Shown: positions 23,435 through 36,741 of the stretch, piece by piece | Layout: each line of letters opens with the position of its first letter | Position numbering within the stretch: the stretch's first letter is position 1 | NCBI GenBank assembly: GCA_014058105.1 | Contig: JACGCM010000581.1 | Span: forward strand, 428,810 to 492,809 | DNA: 64,000 nt | Source of the DNA: Kingdonia uniflora | Lineage: Eukaryota > Streptophyta > Magnoliopsida > Ranunculales > Circaeasteraceae | Reading direction: 5' to 3' | Notes under the pieces: model-generated | The model's input: only the letters and a program-made list of their open reading frames with translations | Databases searched by the model: none | What the model was told of the DNA's origin: nothing | Translations under genes and position numbers: made by a program

Positions 23435-26400
23435 CTAATCAACCACATCCTTTGCGTGAGTCAGATTGGGGTTACTGCAATTTTTTAGACGCTCTTTCAG
23501 ATCTCTGCAAAATAAATTAGTCAACTTTAATATTTATTACAGTTTTAGGTAAATTTTGGAGGTATATATACATGGTGAAGCACATAGCCGAGATAATTGA
23601 ATGTATTTTGATATGGGTGGTCATTGTCTGGAGAATAATGTCCCCAAAGAAAATAGCACATCTTGACACTTACGTTCTAACAACAACGAAACACCACATC
23701 AGGTGCAAAGGTGGAACTGACGCTAACTTGAATTGCATTTTCTATGGAGGTTAGAAATGCTTAAAATGGATTATTGCCTTTTGAGGATGATTTCTTCATG
23801 ATATCAACCATCTCACAGGAAACAACCCAATTATGTAAGCTCTAACACACTATGTACTTCACATAGGTCGATTAGTGTAGATTCACAATTCTGACCTACA
23901 TGTGTTTGTGTAGTGAAAAAACAACAAAATCTTGATGACAGAAAGTGTAATACTCACTTGCAACGAGGTACATAGCATTCCAACCTTTTGCAACTCCGCG
24001 CATGATAGTCTAGTAATGCCCATAACGTCTTACACTTGATACAGCCGCCAGATGAACGAATCTTGCAATCCTTGAAATGTTTGAACTGTGATTTTGTTTT
24101 AAGACAATTCGCATAAGAACACCTGGGGATACGGCATTGAGAGGCATGTATCACAACATCTAGCCATTCAGTTAACTGCACAAAAGTCATTGTTTGACAT
24201 AGAGAAGCACAAGCCCATTAAATTCCTAATTTAAAAAAACTAACCAATATATTATTTCAGTTACTCATAACTCGCATAAGGCAGGAAGAAAAAAGAGCTA
24301 TCAGCTAAACTCTAAATCTGTACTTGGTGGTTGGTCGATTCATATTTATTCTCTCTACTTGAGGTATTCTAAGAAAATTCGAACAATACTAAAATTTAGT
24401 GAAAAATGGATCATTACAAAGCACTTGTCCAAACATTCTAATCAATAACTATTACTCCCTAAAATATCTTCTTCATATTTAAGAGTCCTCCGATATACTT
24501 CCAAATAGTTTTCATATGATAATAATTTAGGTTAGAGTGCATAATTCAAGATCTTACATGTATAGTACTGGACGACCATGTTCATGAACAAGTAATTGAA
24601 GAATAGGGTTTGTGCCCATGACATGAGATCACATCTACCATATCATGAGACTTTAAAGTAGAATTTAACCTCGGTTATAAAACCAACTTCATGTTGGAAT
24701 GATACAGTCCAGAGAAAGACTCCATTTCAAAGGAAAAACTTTTAAGAGAAGTACCTTTAAATTGTTTCTCTCCCCAACTTCTCTTCTCCGGACCTCAAGA
24801 TTTTTCAAGATACTGGGAGATGATGCAGCTTGAGTATGTAGATCGTACAAAATCATCATCGAGGAATGCTTTGCCCGACGAAGAGAGTCATATTGATAAT
24901 TGTTTCGTTGACAGATGTTTAAAAATGTTTGCCTACTCTCGAAAAGCTCGTTCTCATAATTATTATCACTATCCTCAGTATCCAAGGGCACACCATTAAC
25001 CTCCACCTGAAAATGTGGTATCAATATCAATAAAGGAACTTGAATTAAGAAGTTGGGATGCGTTAACTGTGGTAAGATTAGAGCTTCTAGTATTGCATAT
25101 TATAAGAAATGATTTAAACTGGAAAAAGCAGGTCAGAGAATTACAAAAGAGAGAACATGTTTTTTCTTGCTCTTAATAGGGTGTCTTTTATACTCTTCAA
25201 GATTCAGTTCTTCTTCATGACATCTGCAAAGAATATGAAGATTTCAAATTCCTTAACATAAACAGAGCCAGTAAAACGTTAAACATATAGAAAGTATGAA
25301 AACTCTTTTACACGAGCAACCAAAAAATAAGGAATGAAACTGAATTAGTATATGAAAAAATTGGGAGTAGATGATACAAGAACACTATTAGGGCATGATT
25401 TTGATTTAGCTATATTATGGAGGGACCTGGTCATAATTCTTGTACATCTCAATATCTCAGACAGTTATTGATACGTAGAGTTTTTTACTTTCAAAAAATT
25501 CACTTGTTAGCACTCTTATTTTCTTCATCTCCACATTTTTTGATCTTCTTCTACTATCCTTAATTTTCATTAATTTAGTTTCCTTTTATAGTGTTATTCC
25601 TTCTTATAGTTGATATAGAAAAAACTCTAGAGATCTGGCAGCTGACTGAATCGGTAGGATCATGTATAACTCCGGGGTACAGTTAGAATTCTTTAGATTG
25701 CAGGTTTGATTTATAGAAGCATGAGGGATGTAGGGAAATTGGAGAGCGTACCAATTTTATACAACAAAAGCTGGAGACAAAGATGAACAAAGGATAGAGG
25801 AAAAAAGCAAATGAACCGCATTTGAATAATATTAAATAATTTAGTTGGCAATACCATGAAAAGAGCTAGCAAGGGTACAATTTTGACAAATAAGAAGCAT
25901 ACAAGATAATTTGCACAACATTTGATATATGATTAAGTGCTTACTTGTCACAAAGATGAAACTCTTCACATTGCTCGCAATACCACCGTTTGCCAAATAA
26001 TATCACCTGACAACAGCGTGTGCAGGAAAACTGCAATTGAATCAGTATGAAACTTTCCTTCATTCGGAAAATGTACTTCCCTAGCTGCAAAGGTGCCAAA
26101 AGATACTAACTTTAGTAAATAGTTCATGCTTGTCAGTGAAGGAAATCAGTTAATGTCTTGTGAGGATTAGAACCGCAAAAAGTGAGAGATTTACTTTAAC
26201 CATTAGTTGAATATCCTTGGAGGAATTTGCAGAAGCGTCGGTATACCCCATAGCTTTTAGAGTCCTAGAATTTGTCTTCTTTCCTTTTATTTTTAGGTCC
26301 TCCCCAGCTTCTTCTTTTTTGAGATCACTTATTATAGTTTCAGCAGAACTAGGCCAATAATCACCATCGAAATATGGTAAACGAGTTGCCATAACCTTAG

Positions 26401-29400
26401 ATTCCCCACGAGCCAAAAAATACTGATCATATAAATTAGAGACAGCAACAACAATACTTTCACTGGTTGCTTTCTTTACCATTGCTAGATACCTGCATAT
26501 TGTACACAATATATTAGTCTCTCCCATAAACTGGCACTTTATAAAAAAATTCTACGTTGAAGACTAGTTAAGCAACATATGAAAAATCACAATTTTGAAA
26601 ACGAAATAATAGGGAGAGAGAGAGAGAGAGAGAGACCACTCCCGCAGCTTCTCTCGCTTGGGTGTCTTTTGTATCTCTGGATGGCGGTATAAAATAAAAT
26701 CATCTCCTTTTGAAGGCGGGCAAGTCCATATGAAACAGCTAGTGAAACCCCGTTTCTTGCAATAGTCCAGGTATCCAATCTGATGCCAGTAGCAAAGTAT
26801 AATTGTATTAGTTATCCATCCAAGCTACCAACAAAAATATTAAATAATCACGGAGCACATAATAAAGACAAGCAAAAGGCATTACCAATATTTCATGGTA
26901 AACAAAAGTTCGGAGTGCTTCCCCTTTCACAGTTTTTATCTCTGGTCTGAAGTATTTGACAGAATCAAGATAAGAAAGATAAACACAACGTTGATTTGGA
27001 CTTCCACATCTTGCACCATATTCCTGGACATACATTCCAAATAGGCATACTTCTACACCTTCGATCTTTTGAAACAACAAAATGAACTGAAAAAAAAAAC
27101 CCGTTAATATATCGAACATCAGAAGTTTGTTTCCATATAGTTCTTTTAGTGAGTGCAAAGTTCGTTAGTACCTTTGATTTGTAAGGAAATTCTTTTGGGT
27201 AATTATCTTCTTGGAAGGCATCCAAAAACTGTGGCTTCACTTGTAATTTCCTGTCAACGGATAAAACCACTCTGACGACAAGATCTTCAGCTCCCGCTAC
27301 CTGTAACCATTGAAAAGCATTATTGGTAACAAGGCAAAAGAAATGAGATGTCCACAAAACAATACGGAAGCGAGAAAAAATATATGCATATCATTCTGAC
27401 ATTTTAAAAGGTTCACAAAACTAAATAATAAAATAAAAGACAATAATTCCTGAAAGTATAACTTGTTAAAAACTACAGAAGTTATATAACTGTCAATTAG
27501 TAATACTAGTTATCTTCCCGAACACCCTAAATTGAGATATTTGGAATTGAGATGAGATAGTATCATTTCACAAACCATGTATGTTCATATTGTTACTTGG
27601 TTCAAAAAAAATTACCTCGTTAAAATTCTTCCCCATAGCCTTTGCTCTCTCTTCTCTCTCTTGCTTAAGACGTATAAATAGCCTTTCCTCTATGTGATCG
27701 CTAAGCATGGTTCTCGGTAAATCCTTCGCTCCAAGCATATCGCTCTGTTGTACGGGTGTGCGTTCTCCGTTTCTTATGTCTTCCACATAGCACTTTGGGC
27801 AAATGTATTCAGCATTTTCCCCACTATTTCTTTTACCGTTAAACAGAGCACATACTTGATGTTGCCAACCTTCACATTTATCGCATTGAACCCACTGCAA
27901 ATAAAAGGAAAAGGTTAAATAAGCGTAGAAATCATGTATAGTTTGGGTTCCAAATCCTCCAAGACCACACACACACACACACACACATACACACACACAC
28001 AAAATGGGCCGGGCCCCTTAACCTTCACTCTACGTTTACCAAAAGTGAAATGAATATGAGAAGGATTTCACTTACAGGTTCTTCAATTTCTTCATTATTC
28101 TTCTTCTTCTCCATCTTTGACTTCTGAATGTTAATTCCATCAAAGTTGACATTCTCACCACGAATTTTGTTAAAGCATAACTTACAGATGGAGTACCTTG
28201 CATCACCATATAGTGTAGTATAATAATTGAAGTTGCGCTTGATACGAGTCATGCACGATGCACAATAAATAGGCTGTGGTTCAAAATAAAGCTTTTCCGC
28301 CACACACAATTCACACGTGTTCTCATTAAAACAATGTGTCATAGCTTGGCTCCTATCTTCTTTTCTGTTACTCTGTAGAAAGAATTTCAGGGGGGGATGT
28401 CAAAGGTTAGTTTCACTAAAAAGAAATTATAGACAAACAATGATCAGATAATTTGTACACAAACAAAAACGATGTGTAGTAGCAGAAGAAGACAAAAAAG
28501 GTTATTATAGATTTTATGTGACTTAACCATTTCTTAGCACCCCGCCTAAGCCTCATAGCAACTCTAAGGGTTTATATTTATGCTCCAAGACGACGTCCAG
28601 GCTAGTTGATTGAGTAAATATATACAAGAATCCATGTATATCCATTGCTTACAGAATAAAATATGGGCTTTAGAAGAAAAAAAGTACAAATAGGATATAC
28701 TTTTCAATATATAAAAGGAAATTTTCATTAACAATAATATTTATATGATATTTTTAATCTAAAAAAGACATCATAGAATATATTATTACAAACTTTGAAT
28801 GAAAGACCCTATTTAGTTTCCCACCAAAAAGGGGTTAAAAACGTGGCCCAAATATAGCAACAATAATATTAAAAGCATAGCAATAAACAGTTTCGTAAGG
28901 CTGAAACTTAAATGAATGAGGACAAATATAGACATCATAGAAAGCACGGTTTGCGTCTTTGCTAGGAGCAGTTCTGAAGCTTAGCTAGAAACATGAGACC
29001 CAAAATAACACATTTCTAGAGCCTCGTAATAAGGGGTGTACATTCATTTGGTTGGTAAATGAGAGTTTAATAAGAGGGTACATTCATTTAGTTGGTAAAT
29101 GAGAGTTTAAGGGACTAATAAGTATTGAAGAAGAAGATTTGACTAAAGCTAAAGTAGATTGTAAAAGTATTGAGCAGAGAGTTTAGGATAGGAGAGATAG
29201 TAGTGGTAGTACAGGGTTTCTAGTGGGTTGAAACCTAAAATGCTGGATTTGAAAACTGCGTTGAAAAAAACTACGAAAGAGAATACTAAAAAACAACTTA
29301 AAGAAAATAAAATTGTAGTAAGAGAACTGGGCTGTCACTGTAAGGAATTAAGACCTTAGACATCTCAATTCTTGACCTCTTAAACCTTTTTACATTTTAA

Positions 29401-31822
29401 GATGGCGGCTGAATTATTTCAGTCCTACTTTAAGCCGCAACATGCCTCAAATGCATGATATTCATTAATTCCTAACTGAACCTCCAGATTATATCTTCAA
29501 AAGAGCATAAGTAACATATTAAGAGATTTTGAGAAGTCAACCTGACCAACCCACAGCTTGAGACTTGCAATATGTTCTTTTATCTGCTCTGAAGTAAACG
29601 TTTCAGTCAAAGTTATAACCTTCATTGTCTGTTTCTCTGAGTTTTTTCTATCCACATGATCAGCCATTACTGCAGTCACTTCAGGTTCTATTTCTGTCTT
29701 GGCGTAATTGAATTTTGTATCAACATGTGCATCCCCTTGGTTACTGCATGTAGCGATCTCCTTCATGCTAGCAGAATCACCACTTGGCTTCACTTCAGGA
29801 GAACCCTCTGAAAAATCCTTTCCAATTTCATTAACTAAAGCATGAGTTTCTGAAGAACTTCTAGAGAAGTCTTTCTTCACCTCCTCAATCTTAGGTGTAA
29901 AAGGTTTAGACTCTTCAAATTCTTGTTTCACTATTGGAAGTCCTTGACGTAAACAGGGTTGATCAATCGAAGGAGCTCTTAGTCGTGAGGTTCCATTGAA
30001 ACTCTCCACCTTCAAATATTTCCGAGGATTCAGTATATCTTCTAAAGTATTGTTTGTCACAGTCCAAGCATCATTATAAGATTGTCGAGTGCCATTATAT
30101 TGTTTTGCCAAATCAGAATATTGCCGAGAATTCTCTAGATCTTCTGACATATCATCTGAGGGTGCCTCACGCGTGCCACTGTCAGCATCATTATCAGCGC
30201 GACCATAGTATTTTGATCCGTCGGTTGTACTAGTAGATGCAGAGACTCCATTTAACAAAAAACTACCAGAAACACTTAGCTGCTGGGACTGTAGACGATG
30301 CTGCATTGGCTGTGTCTGCATGCAAGTTGAAGTCTGCTGCTGGGACTGCTGAAAATTTTGCATCGGCTGGGTTTGTGAGCAAGTTAAATTGAGATACTGC
30401 TTAGCAAAAAGTATATGTTTAGATACATTATTGTAGCCTACATTGCTCCCAGCATTTGTTAAGAAACCATTGGAACTTCCATTTGAAAATCCGTAAGAGG
30501 AAGGATGACCGTGAAGAGTCGTAGAGCATACGCCAGAGCAAATATGGCCATTGTAGAACGGCTTAACAGCTTCGTAAAGAGAACTACCATAACCACTAGA
30601 ATATGCAGTCGAGCAAGCAGGATTCATTTGATCACAAGAAGCTAAAGACATAACCGGGAATCCCTGGCTAGACCCATTATTAGATGCAGACCCTGAGAAA
30701 AAAAACGTATTTATGAATCCATTATATGAAAATTTAACGGAAAAAGCAGAACCGATTTAAAAAAAAAATCATTCAATTTCAGTTAAATAAATGAAAAAAA
30801 AAAAAAAAAAAGAGCAAGAATTTATCATTATGGTGTATCAAATACCATCAAACTACAGACTTTACCTGAACTAGAAACCACGCCTACTGTTGGCGCCATT
30901 ATGTTCCACGCTCCAAATTGTTTTTTCATCTTCAGGATTAACCATTCCAGTCGGTCTTCTAGCTTCTCCATATTCAAATAGTCCTCCTAAACACAAAAGA
31001 AAGCACAAGAATGAGCATAGCCATGAAAATGGTCCATTACATGATAAAATATAATAAAAGATGTTCCAAAAAAAATTCAGCTTAATGGAAGTTGTGTATC
31101 TTTATTCAGTTGTGTTTAGACCAGGCTTTAAGGTGGATTTGCAATGAACTTGGAAGATTAATCAGTTCATTCATCAAACTTTTTACTAAATAGAATACCA
31201 AGTTATCTGTTGCTTTTAGGATATAGCTTTTAAAGTGCTTATTGAACCTAGCCACAAAATAACATTTTTGATGTGGACTCTTCAATTTTTTTCGTTAGAA
31301 GTACTTCCTTTTATTAGCATAAGAATACACATTCAGGTCTATACCAAATAGCTAGGTTATTTGGGAAAAATGAATTAAAAAATAAGTAAACCATTGATAC
31401 TGCAATTCTCGTCAAAAGTATATTCTCGAAGCAAATCGCCATGTTCTCCATCCGCGTTGGACCCCAACTTGAAGCTTTTTTGTGCTTCAATAATGATTCA
31501 TAGCTGGAAAATAGTTACTGGTTAAAAAGTGTGCCATCTCTGAAGAAAATAATATTGGAAACACAAGGCTACAATGACACCAGTTCGTGTAGTCCCTAAT
31601 ATATTTTATGTTTAAGATAACTCACACTGTATTCCTCATAGTGTCCCTGATTTGACCAACGTTAGGATGGTTACGCCAGTGATTATTCTGATGATTTTGA
31701 TTTTGTATTAGGTTATGAGATAAAACCATTTCGTTTATGGGTGATCGCCCACATAAATATTGATTAGTCTGATTTGGTGCTTGTGCTGAAACATTCCCTG
31801 GTGGATGAGCCTTCCAATTCAT
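23435..31822 (-). CDS. HAC: CBP/p300-type histone acetyltransferase, HAC family (reduced form)
   Basis: Fifteen minus-strand exons join in frame: 31626-31822, 31392-31503, 30866-30986, 29542-30692, 28076-28372, 27616-27894, 27172-27300, 26886-27086, 26637-26779, 26195-26492, 25945-26084, 25145-25223, 24755-25006, 23958-24175, 23435-23504 (3687 nt, 1228 residues). In order: a Gln/Asn/Ser-rich N-terminus, a Cys-rich region (CELC, YCASC), a PHD finger ([12 protein letters not shown]...CPKC), the HAT domain ([48 protein letters not shown]), one ZZ finger (CTRCCQ, WYCEQC, CDKC) and a C-terminal TAZ finger (HASQC...VPRC). It acetylates histones as a nuclear co-activator. Arabidopsis HAC1 is near 1700 residues. 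Here TAZ1 and the second ZZ finger are absent. Splice sites look canonical and no stop interrupts the join, so it may be functional. Confidence 0.88.
26613..26636. repeat. (GA)n microsatellite at an exon-intron junction of HAC
   Basis: A run of alternating g and a lies directly beside the donor of the exon 26637-26779. On the coding strand the intron therefore starts GT followed by CT repeats. Length variation here could affect splicing of that exon. Confidence 0.8.
27965..28001. repeat. (CA)n microsatellite in a HAC intron
   Basis: About 37 bp of CA repeat with one interruption (cata) lies in the intron upstream of the PHD exon. The Cys/Val repeat reading frame on the minus strand is only a translation of this repeat. 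Confidence 0.9.
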
Positions 31823-34461
31823 GTTGCTAACTCTTTACACATCTAAATGCTGCATAGGAAATAATATAAGTTTAACAAACCACATTGGAAAATTTCAAAG
31901 TCACACCATCACAGTAATGTAAGATAAATCTACACTGACAACTGTTACTAGTAATATAGTTCCACGTAATAAGACAGATTCTCTCTATATAAAAGTGGTG
32001 AGGAGATCAAATTGTATACATATCATGAGAAAGTCCCGACGATCAATAAAGGTTATTAGAAATTTTCCTTTATAATTATTTAAATAGTTTTATTTATTAT
32101 CTTTCCAATTTGAATTAAGAATTTGATTTTAGTAAGAATAGAAAATAGGAAGCTCCTAATTGGAGTTAATATCTAGAAAGGCTTGTTCCATAAAAACCAC
32201 AGGACGATTAGTTTTTACTTGGCTGTAAGAGTTAAGTTTGTTTTTTTAGTAGAGATAAACTAATAAAGTTAAATTTAAGATTATCATATTAAAATTTTGA
32301 AACCCAAATTCAAGTTTTTAGTGATAAATTGACAAGAATTAGCACGATCGAAGCTTCTGCCAATTGGTTGTCATTATAGGGTCCGGGTCAACGTCGGAGT
32401 AACCGCTCTCAGACCCATTATAGGGTCTCTGTCAACGTCGAAACCGGTAAAACAACACTTGTATTTCGACAACACTAAGATTTTGAAACACACACCGGAG
32501 TATAGGGAGCAAGGAGAGGGGAACCTTAGCCTTAAAATTTCTACACAGAAGAGATTGATGTAACACGATCGTCATTCACTATTCACAGATACCTAGAGAG
32601 AGGGCATCTCTCTCGCTTTTGTCTAAGTCGACATCACCCTCTATTTATTTTATTTATAGCTTCACTGTAATTAGGAACGAGGAAAAGTGTAGTAACTATT
32701 GGAGAGAGTTCCTGCAAAATCGGAAACCAAGTTGTAGAGGGATTAGGGATCACTTCTATAAAAGCCATCCATAGTGTTGCAGGAGAGTTAGTTGTTATAT
32801 TTGGATTATTCAGTTATTGGGTTATTAGGGTTTTTACAGTTAATCAATAAAAAGGGTTTAATCAATGTTTCTTTAATTCTCTTAGTTACATTATATTATA
32901 TCTTGCAAGTCAACTAGACTAGACTTCTTTTCTTTTTTTTGCAGTGAACCACTTAATTTGCCAATAAAATACATATGTAGTAATATACTTTTTTTTTCTT
33001 CACTCATACACTCAATAAAATCAAACACTTTCTAATTTGCCTCCATAAAACCATACACTTGGGAGAATATCTACCCAAAGAAGTATAAAAAAAGGTAAAT
33101 AAGAATATAAATCATTCTTGGACGTCAGGAGTATTATTAAATCCTCATGAATCTCGCTCTTCATCTAAGTAATGGTGCATCCAGTAATTCAGTAGAATAG
33201 TTTGTTTAAAATTTTAATTGTAAGAAGGATAGTATTGGTTACGTTTCTGCTTAAAACCAACACACGTGCATATATTGTAAGAGGGAAAATGTTGGTTGCG
33301 TTTATACATAAGACCAACACCCATGCACATCTTGTCATAGATAGAGCTAAGGTGAGAGCAGTATGTCGGTGATAGACGCGACTTCTATACGTATCCAACA
33401 TAAGAAAGATATGGAGAGATGAGGATATAAGATGATGAAGAAGAGTGACGAACGAATGAAAATACTTATGTAGTAACATATTTTGTTTTTCGCTACGTCT
33501 ATCAAATAAAACACACCCTACAGTGGTTTGATAAGAGTTTTTAAGAGTAACTCTTCTAAGATATTCGCCCCTAATTACATCCTTTCAAGAAATTCTAAGA
33601 TGGGATACGACTAGTAGCATTTTTTGAGGATTATTACTACATAATAGTTTTATTGAGGAAACGGTAATAATTTTCACTCTTGGTTGCATCGCATTAAGTA
33701 CCATGGATAATTTAAGCAAAATTAATGCTTATAAGTAGTTATTTTTTGAATTAGATATATTGACATGTATAGATGTAAAATTAATTAGCTAAACGATTAG
33801 ACAAAGAATTTAAGGCACAATGAGGGACATGCCGAGTGTATGCATTTTTGGGAAATGCATGCTCGTCTGGAAAGTTGGGGATTCTTCGGATTGTTTTGAG
33901 ACAGGAGTTTGATTACGGGTGAGGGAGAGTGGTTTTGTGGGACTAAAGAATTTTGATTTCGGTGAGGGAGAGTAGATATTTTGGGGGAGGGGGGAGAATA
34001 GGATTTGTGGTCGTGCAATTTGGCTCTGGTTCGAGATAAATGATGAGCTCTATCGATGAGAGGTCATCATCCTTATTCTTTAAACCTCCCTCTCACAAAC
34101 CCCAATCCTATATTTCCCAATAGATTAAATTCATGTGCTTCAACAAAAACCAATTTTGCCTCTGTAAATCAAGACCACGCCACTTATTTGCCTCGATGAA
34201 AAAATCACGACCCCAAACTCTAATCAAGAACACGCCACCGATTTGGACTTCGGTTAATCAACTATCCTATTTATTACTTCCTTGGATTGAATTACTCTTG
34301 TATCAAAACGAAATGCAAGAGAAGTCCTACGATTATATATTTAATTTCATGATCGAAACAAACCTCCAAATTTTCTCCACAATTAAAAATGTAATTTTTC
34401 TGACTATTTTTCCAAAATATAGATAAAAATTACAAGACATTCGTGAAATTTTCATTACATG

Positions 34462-35550
34462 CATAGTTGTCAAAATCTTGCGATTTAAATCGAAAATCGT
34501 TATGGGAACGATCTGAATTGGACTTTAAAATCGCAATTTTAGAAAATCGCAAGAATCATGTTTGAATCGCAAGCAAATCATAATAATCGTAGGATTTTCC
34601 CGAATTGTGGGATTCGTTAAGATTTCGGATCTTAATTCCCAATTAAAAAAAAAAAACATAGGAAACCCGAAATGTTACGGTTTGTGAAGAATAACTAATT
34701 TAGGTTTCTAAACCAATTTACATCCATACCCACTTTCTTTTTTGTAATTACAACCTTACCCTTCATAATGTTAAAAACTTTGAATTTTGAGTCATCTCCA
34801 AATGATTTTCAAGAGCACCTTCCTATTTTTAACATCTCTAAGTTTGATTTATATCCCATTGTTAGGGTTTTACAAAAAGTTGAAGATATTTTTACGTGCA
34901 TATAAGAATCAATCACTTATGTTCCAACGCTCTTATATATATATATATATATATATTTATTTATTTATTTTTTGGAATCCGGAAGTTTGTCGGGTTCATC
35001 ATTTTTCACCATTCTCCTAACTAGTACATCTTCGTAAGCCGCACGCTCCATTTTAAGTCAAGATAAATCTTGCCAGATGACCCCCCGGTGTTGAGTTTCG
35101 AACTCGTGACCTCTCTCTCATCTCTCCAAGAGGTGGTCCCAAACCACTAGCCCAACACCAAAGAGGTATGCTCTTATATACTTAAGAAAAAAAACCAAAA
35201 ACTCTTCATGTTAATTTAGTATGAGGTCTATTATGATGATTTTCTGTTAATTAATCTTAGTATAAGTAGTATTTTTATAAAAATAAAGTATATTTTAAAA
35301 ATAAGGTATGTTGCTTATAAATGTACTTTGGATGACGTTCCATGTTTTCATGTTGATGAATGTTACTTGTTGACAATGATATTACTCGAATATTTTTGCT
35401 ATCATATTGAATTCCTGTTAATTTTAGCATATATTTTTTTTGTATATTTTGGTGATAATTTAAGAAATCTAAATAAATCTTACGATTTACAATTCGATTC
35501 GATTTTCCCCTTCTGCGATTCACAATTCGATTTACGATCTGACAACCTTG
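34462..35550. mobile_element. Non-autonomous hAT-like element with nested SINE
   Basis: The ends are imperfect terminal inverted repeats: left CATAGTTGTCAAAATC, right (reverse complement) CAAGGTTGTCAGATCG. Both are followed by sequence rich in 'cgattt' motifs. An 8-bp direct duplication ATTACATG flanks it (34454-34461 and 35551-35558), the size typical of hAT elements. It is 1089 bp long, or about 848 bp without the SINE insertion. No transposase is encoded. Confidence 0.82.
34940..35169 (-). mobile_element. tRNA-derived SINE
   Basis: On the minus strand the head reads 'tggtgttgggctagtggttt', an A-box-like stretch. A B-box-like 'cacgagttcgaaactc' follows about 45 bp later. The tail (left in window coordinates) is A-rich with TAAA repeats (aaaaaataaataaataaata). 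It is flanked by a perfect 11-bp duplication GCTCTTATATA (34929-34939 and 35170-35180). The size, about 230 bp, fits a plant SINE. It sits inside the hAT-like element. Confidence 0.88.
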
Positions 35551-36741
35551 ATTACATGTTTTCTATGTTCAGTTTTTGTAGGTCTATTTGAAAAGATATT
35601 TGTGGGTGTTGGTTACTACTGGTTAGAAACAAAAATGTTGCGCGGAGAAAGTAGGAACTAGGAAAAGAGAACGTTGAGTTGGTTTTATTTAGACCAAGGT
35701 GGAAGGTTTCTGACTTCCTAAAGTTTAATAATTGCAGTTTTCCTAAAAATGATTAAATTTTCATAGCTATTGGATTTTTGAAAAAAATTGGGTGACCTCC
35801 GACAAAACATTTTTCAACTAATTTTACACTTTACAACTATAGAGATATCTCCGGTCCAAAAATTAAGAAACTTTGAGATTCAAGGAGAGTGATGATGCAA
35901 ACCAGGGCAGTCACTTATATACACTTGAGTAGTAGGGAGTTAAGTCAATTTTTCTTGACGAATAAATTCACTCATCTGCTTCAAACACAGTTACACAAAA
36001 GGGTCTACCTGCTCAAAAATCAAAACTAGCGGGTATGGGTGTATTCCTAGTATGCTTAAACGTCCAAACAAAAAAAAAACAAAAAAAACCTTATCAGCTT
36101 CATAGCGGACCAAAAATTCAAACCCTAAAGTGCGGCAAAACCAACATATAAACACTCCACAAAGAAAAAAGAAAGAAATACAAACACTAAAAAGACTTAA
36201 CTCATGTAACCCTGATTTCACAGATACATCAATCAAAGAAACTAAATTTAACAGAGTACTCGCAAATAACTAACAATGCGTAATAAACAAACATGCTAAA
36301 TTAGCCCTAAATATGATCTTTAATTCAAAAGAAACAAGATAAGATAGATTGGGAATTACCAAAATTAGAGTTTTCGAGAAGGCAATCAACCGCAATTTGG
36401 CTTCAATTAGAGGTACGCAAAAGGGGGTTTAAGTGAAATTAGGGTTTAAGAGTCGGATAAAAATAGGGCTTTTTTTCTTCTTTGTTTCCCAATTTCAGTT
36501 GGAAAGGGCAATTGATAGGACAAAATAGAATACCGTTTCCTCATTGATAGAGAAAATAGTTTTCTTAACCGGGGATTTGAAAACCAACTGCTATTTAAAG
36601 AAGAAAGTCCCGCGTTCTTCGATTCTGTGTATAATTACAGATCTTGAGGTGATTCAATGGTTGGATTAGAAGTATTTCTAGTAATGCTGTGTTGGTGACA
36701 ATAGACTAGCTCCTTAAGAGCATCTCTAATTGAAGGTCAAG

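Larger units (their letters stand above)
31823..36600 (-). promoter_or_regulatory. Probable 5' UTR exons and long leader intron of HAC
   Basis: Just upstream of the HAC ATG the minus strand has a splice acceptor (tcctatgcag, exon from 31849) followed by 27 bp of leader. A leader donor candidate lies at 36360 (tttTG/GTAATTCCC). It is preceded by CT- and AAACCCTAA-rich sequence at about 36370-36480, typical of plant 5' UTRs. If these are joined, the leader intron is 31850-36359 (4.5 kb). It contains AT-rich DNA, a hAT-like element and a nested SINE. The transcription start is not determined. Confidence 0.5.

Noticed and set aside
23572..23754. 60-codon plus-strand ORF near the HAC 3' end
   Set aside because: It overlaps the last HAC intron on the opposite strand and has no recognisable domain, start context or partner.
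27568..28002. 144-codon ORF starting with a Cys/Val repeat
   Set aside because: The N-terminal part is the CA microsatellite and intron read through. The real exon is 27616-27894, bounded by canonical splice sites.
35040..35165. A tRNA gene on the minus strand
   Set aside because: A- and B-box-like motifs are present, but no cloverleaf or acceptor stem can be formed, and the segment has an A-rich tail and target duplications, so it is a SINE.
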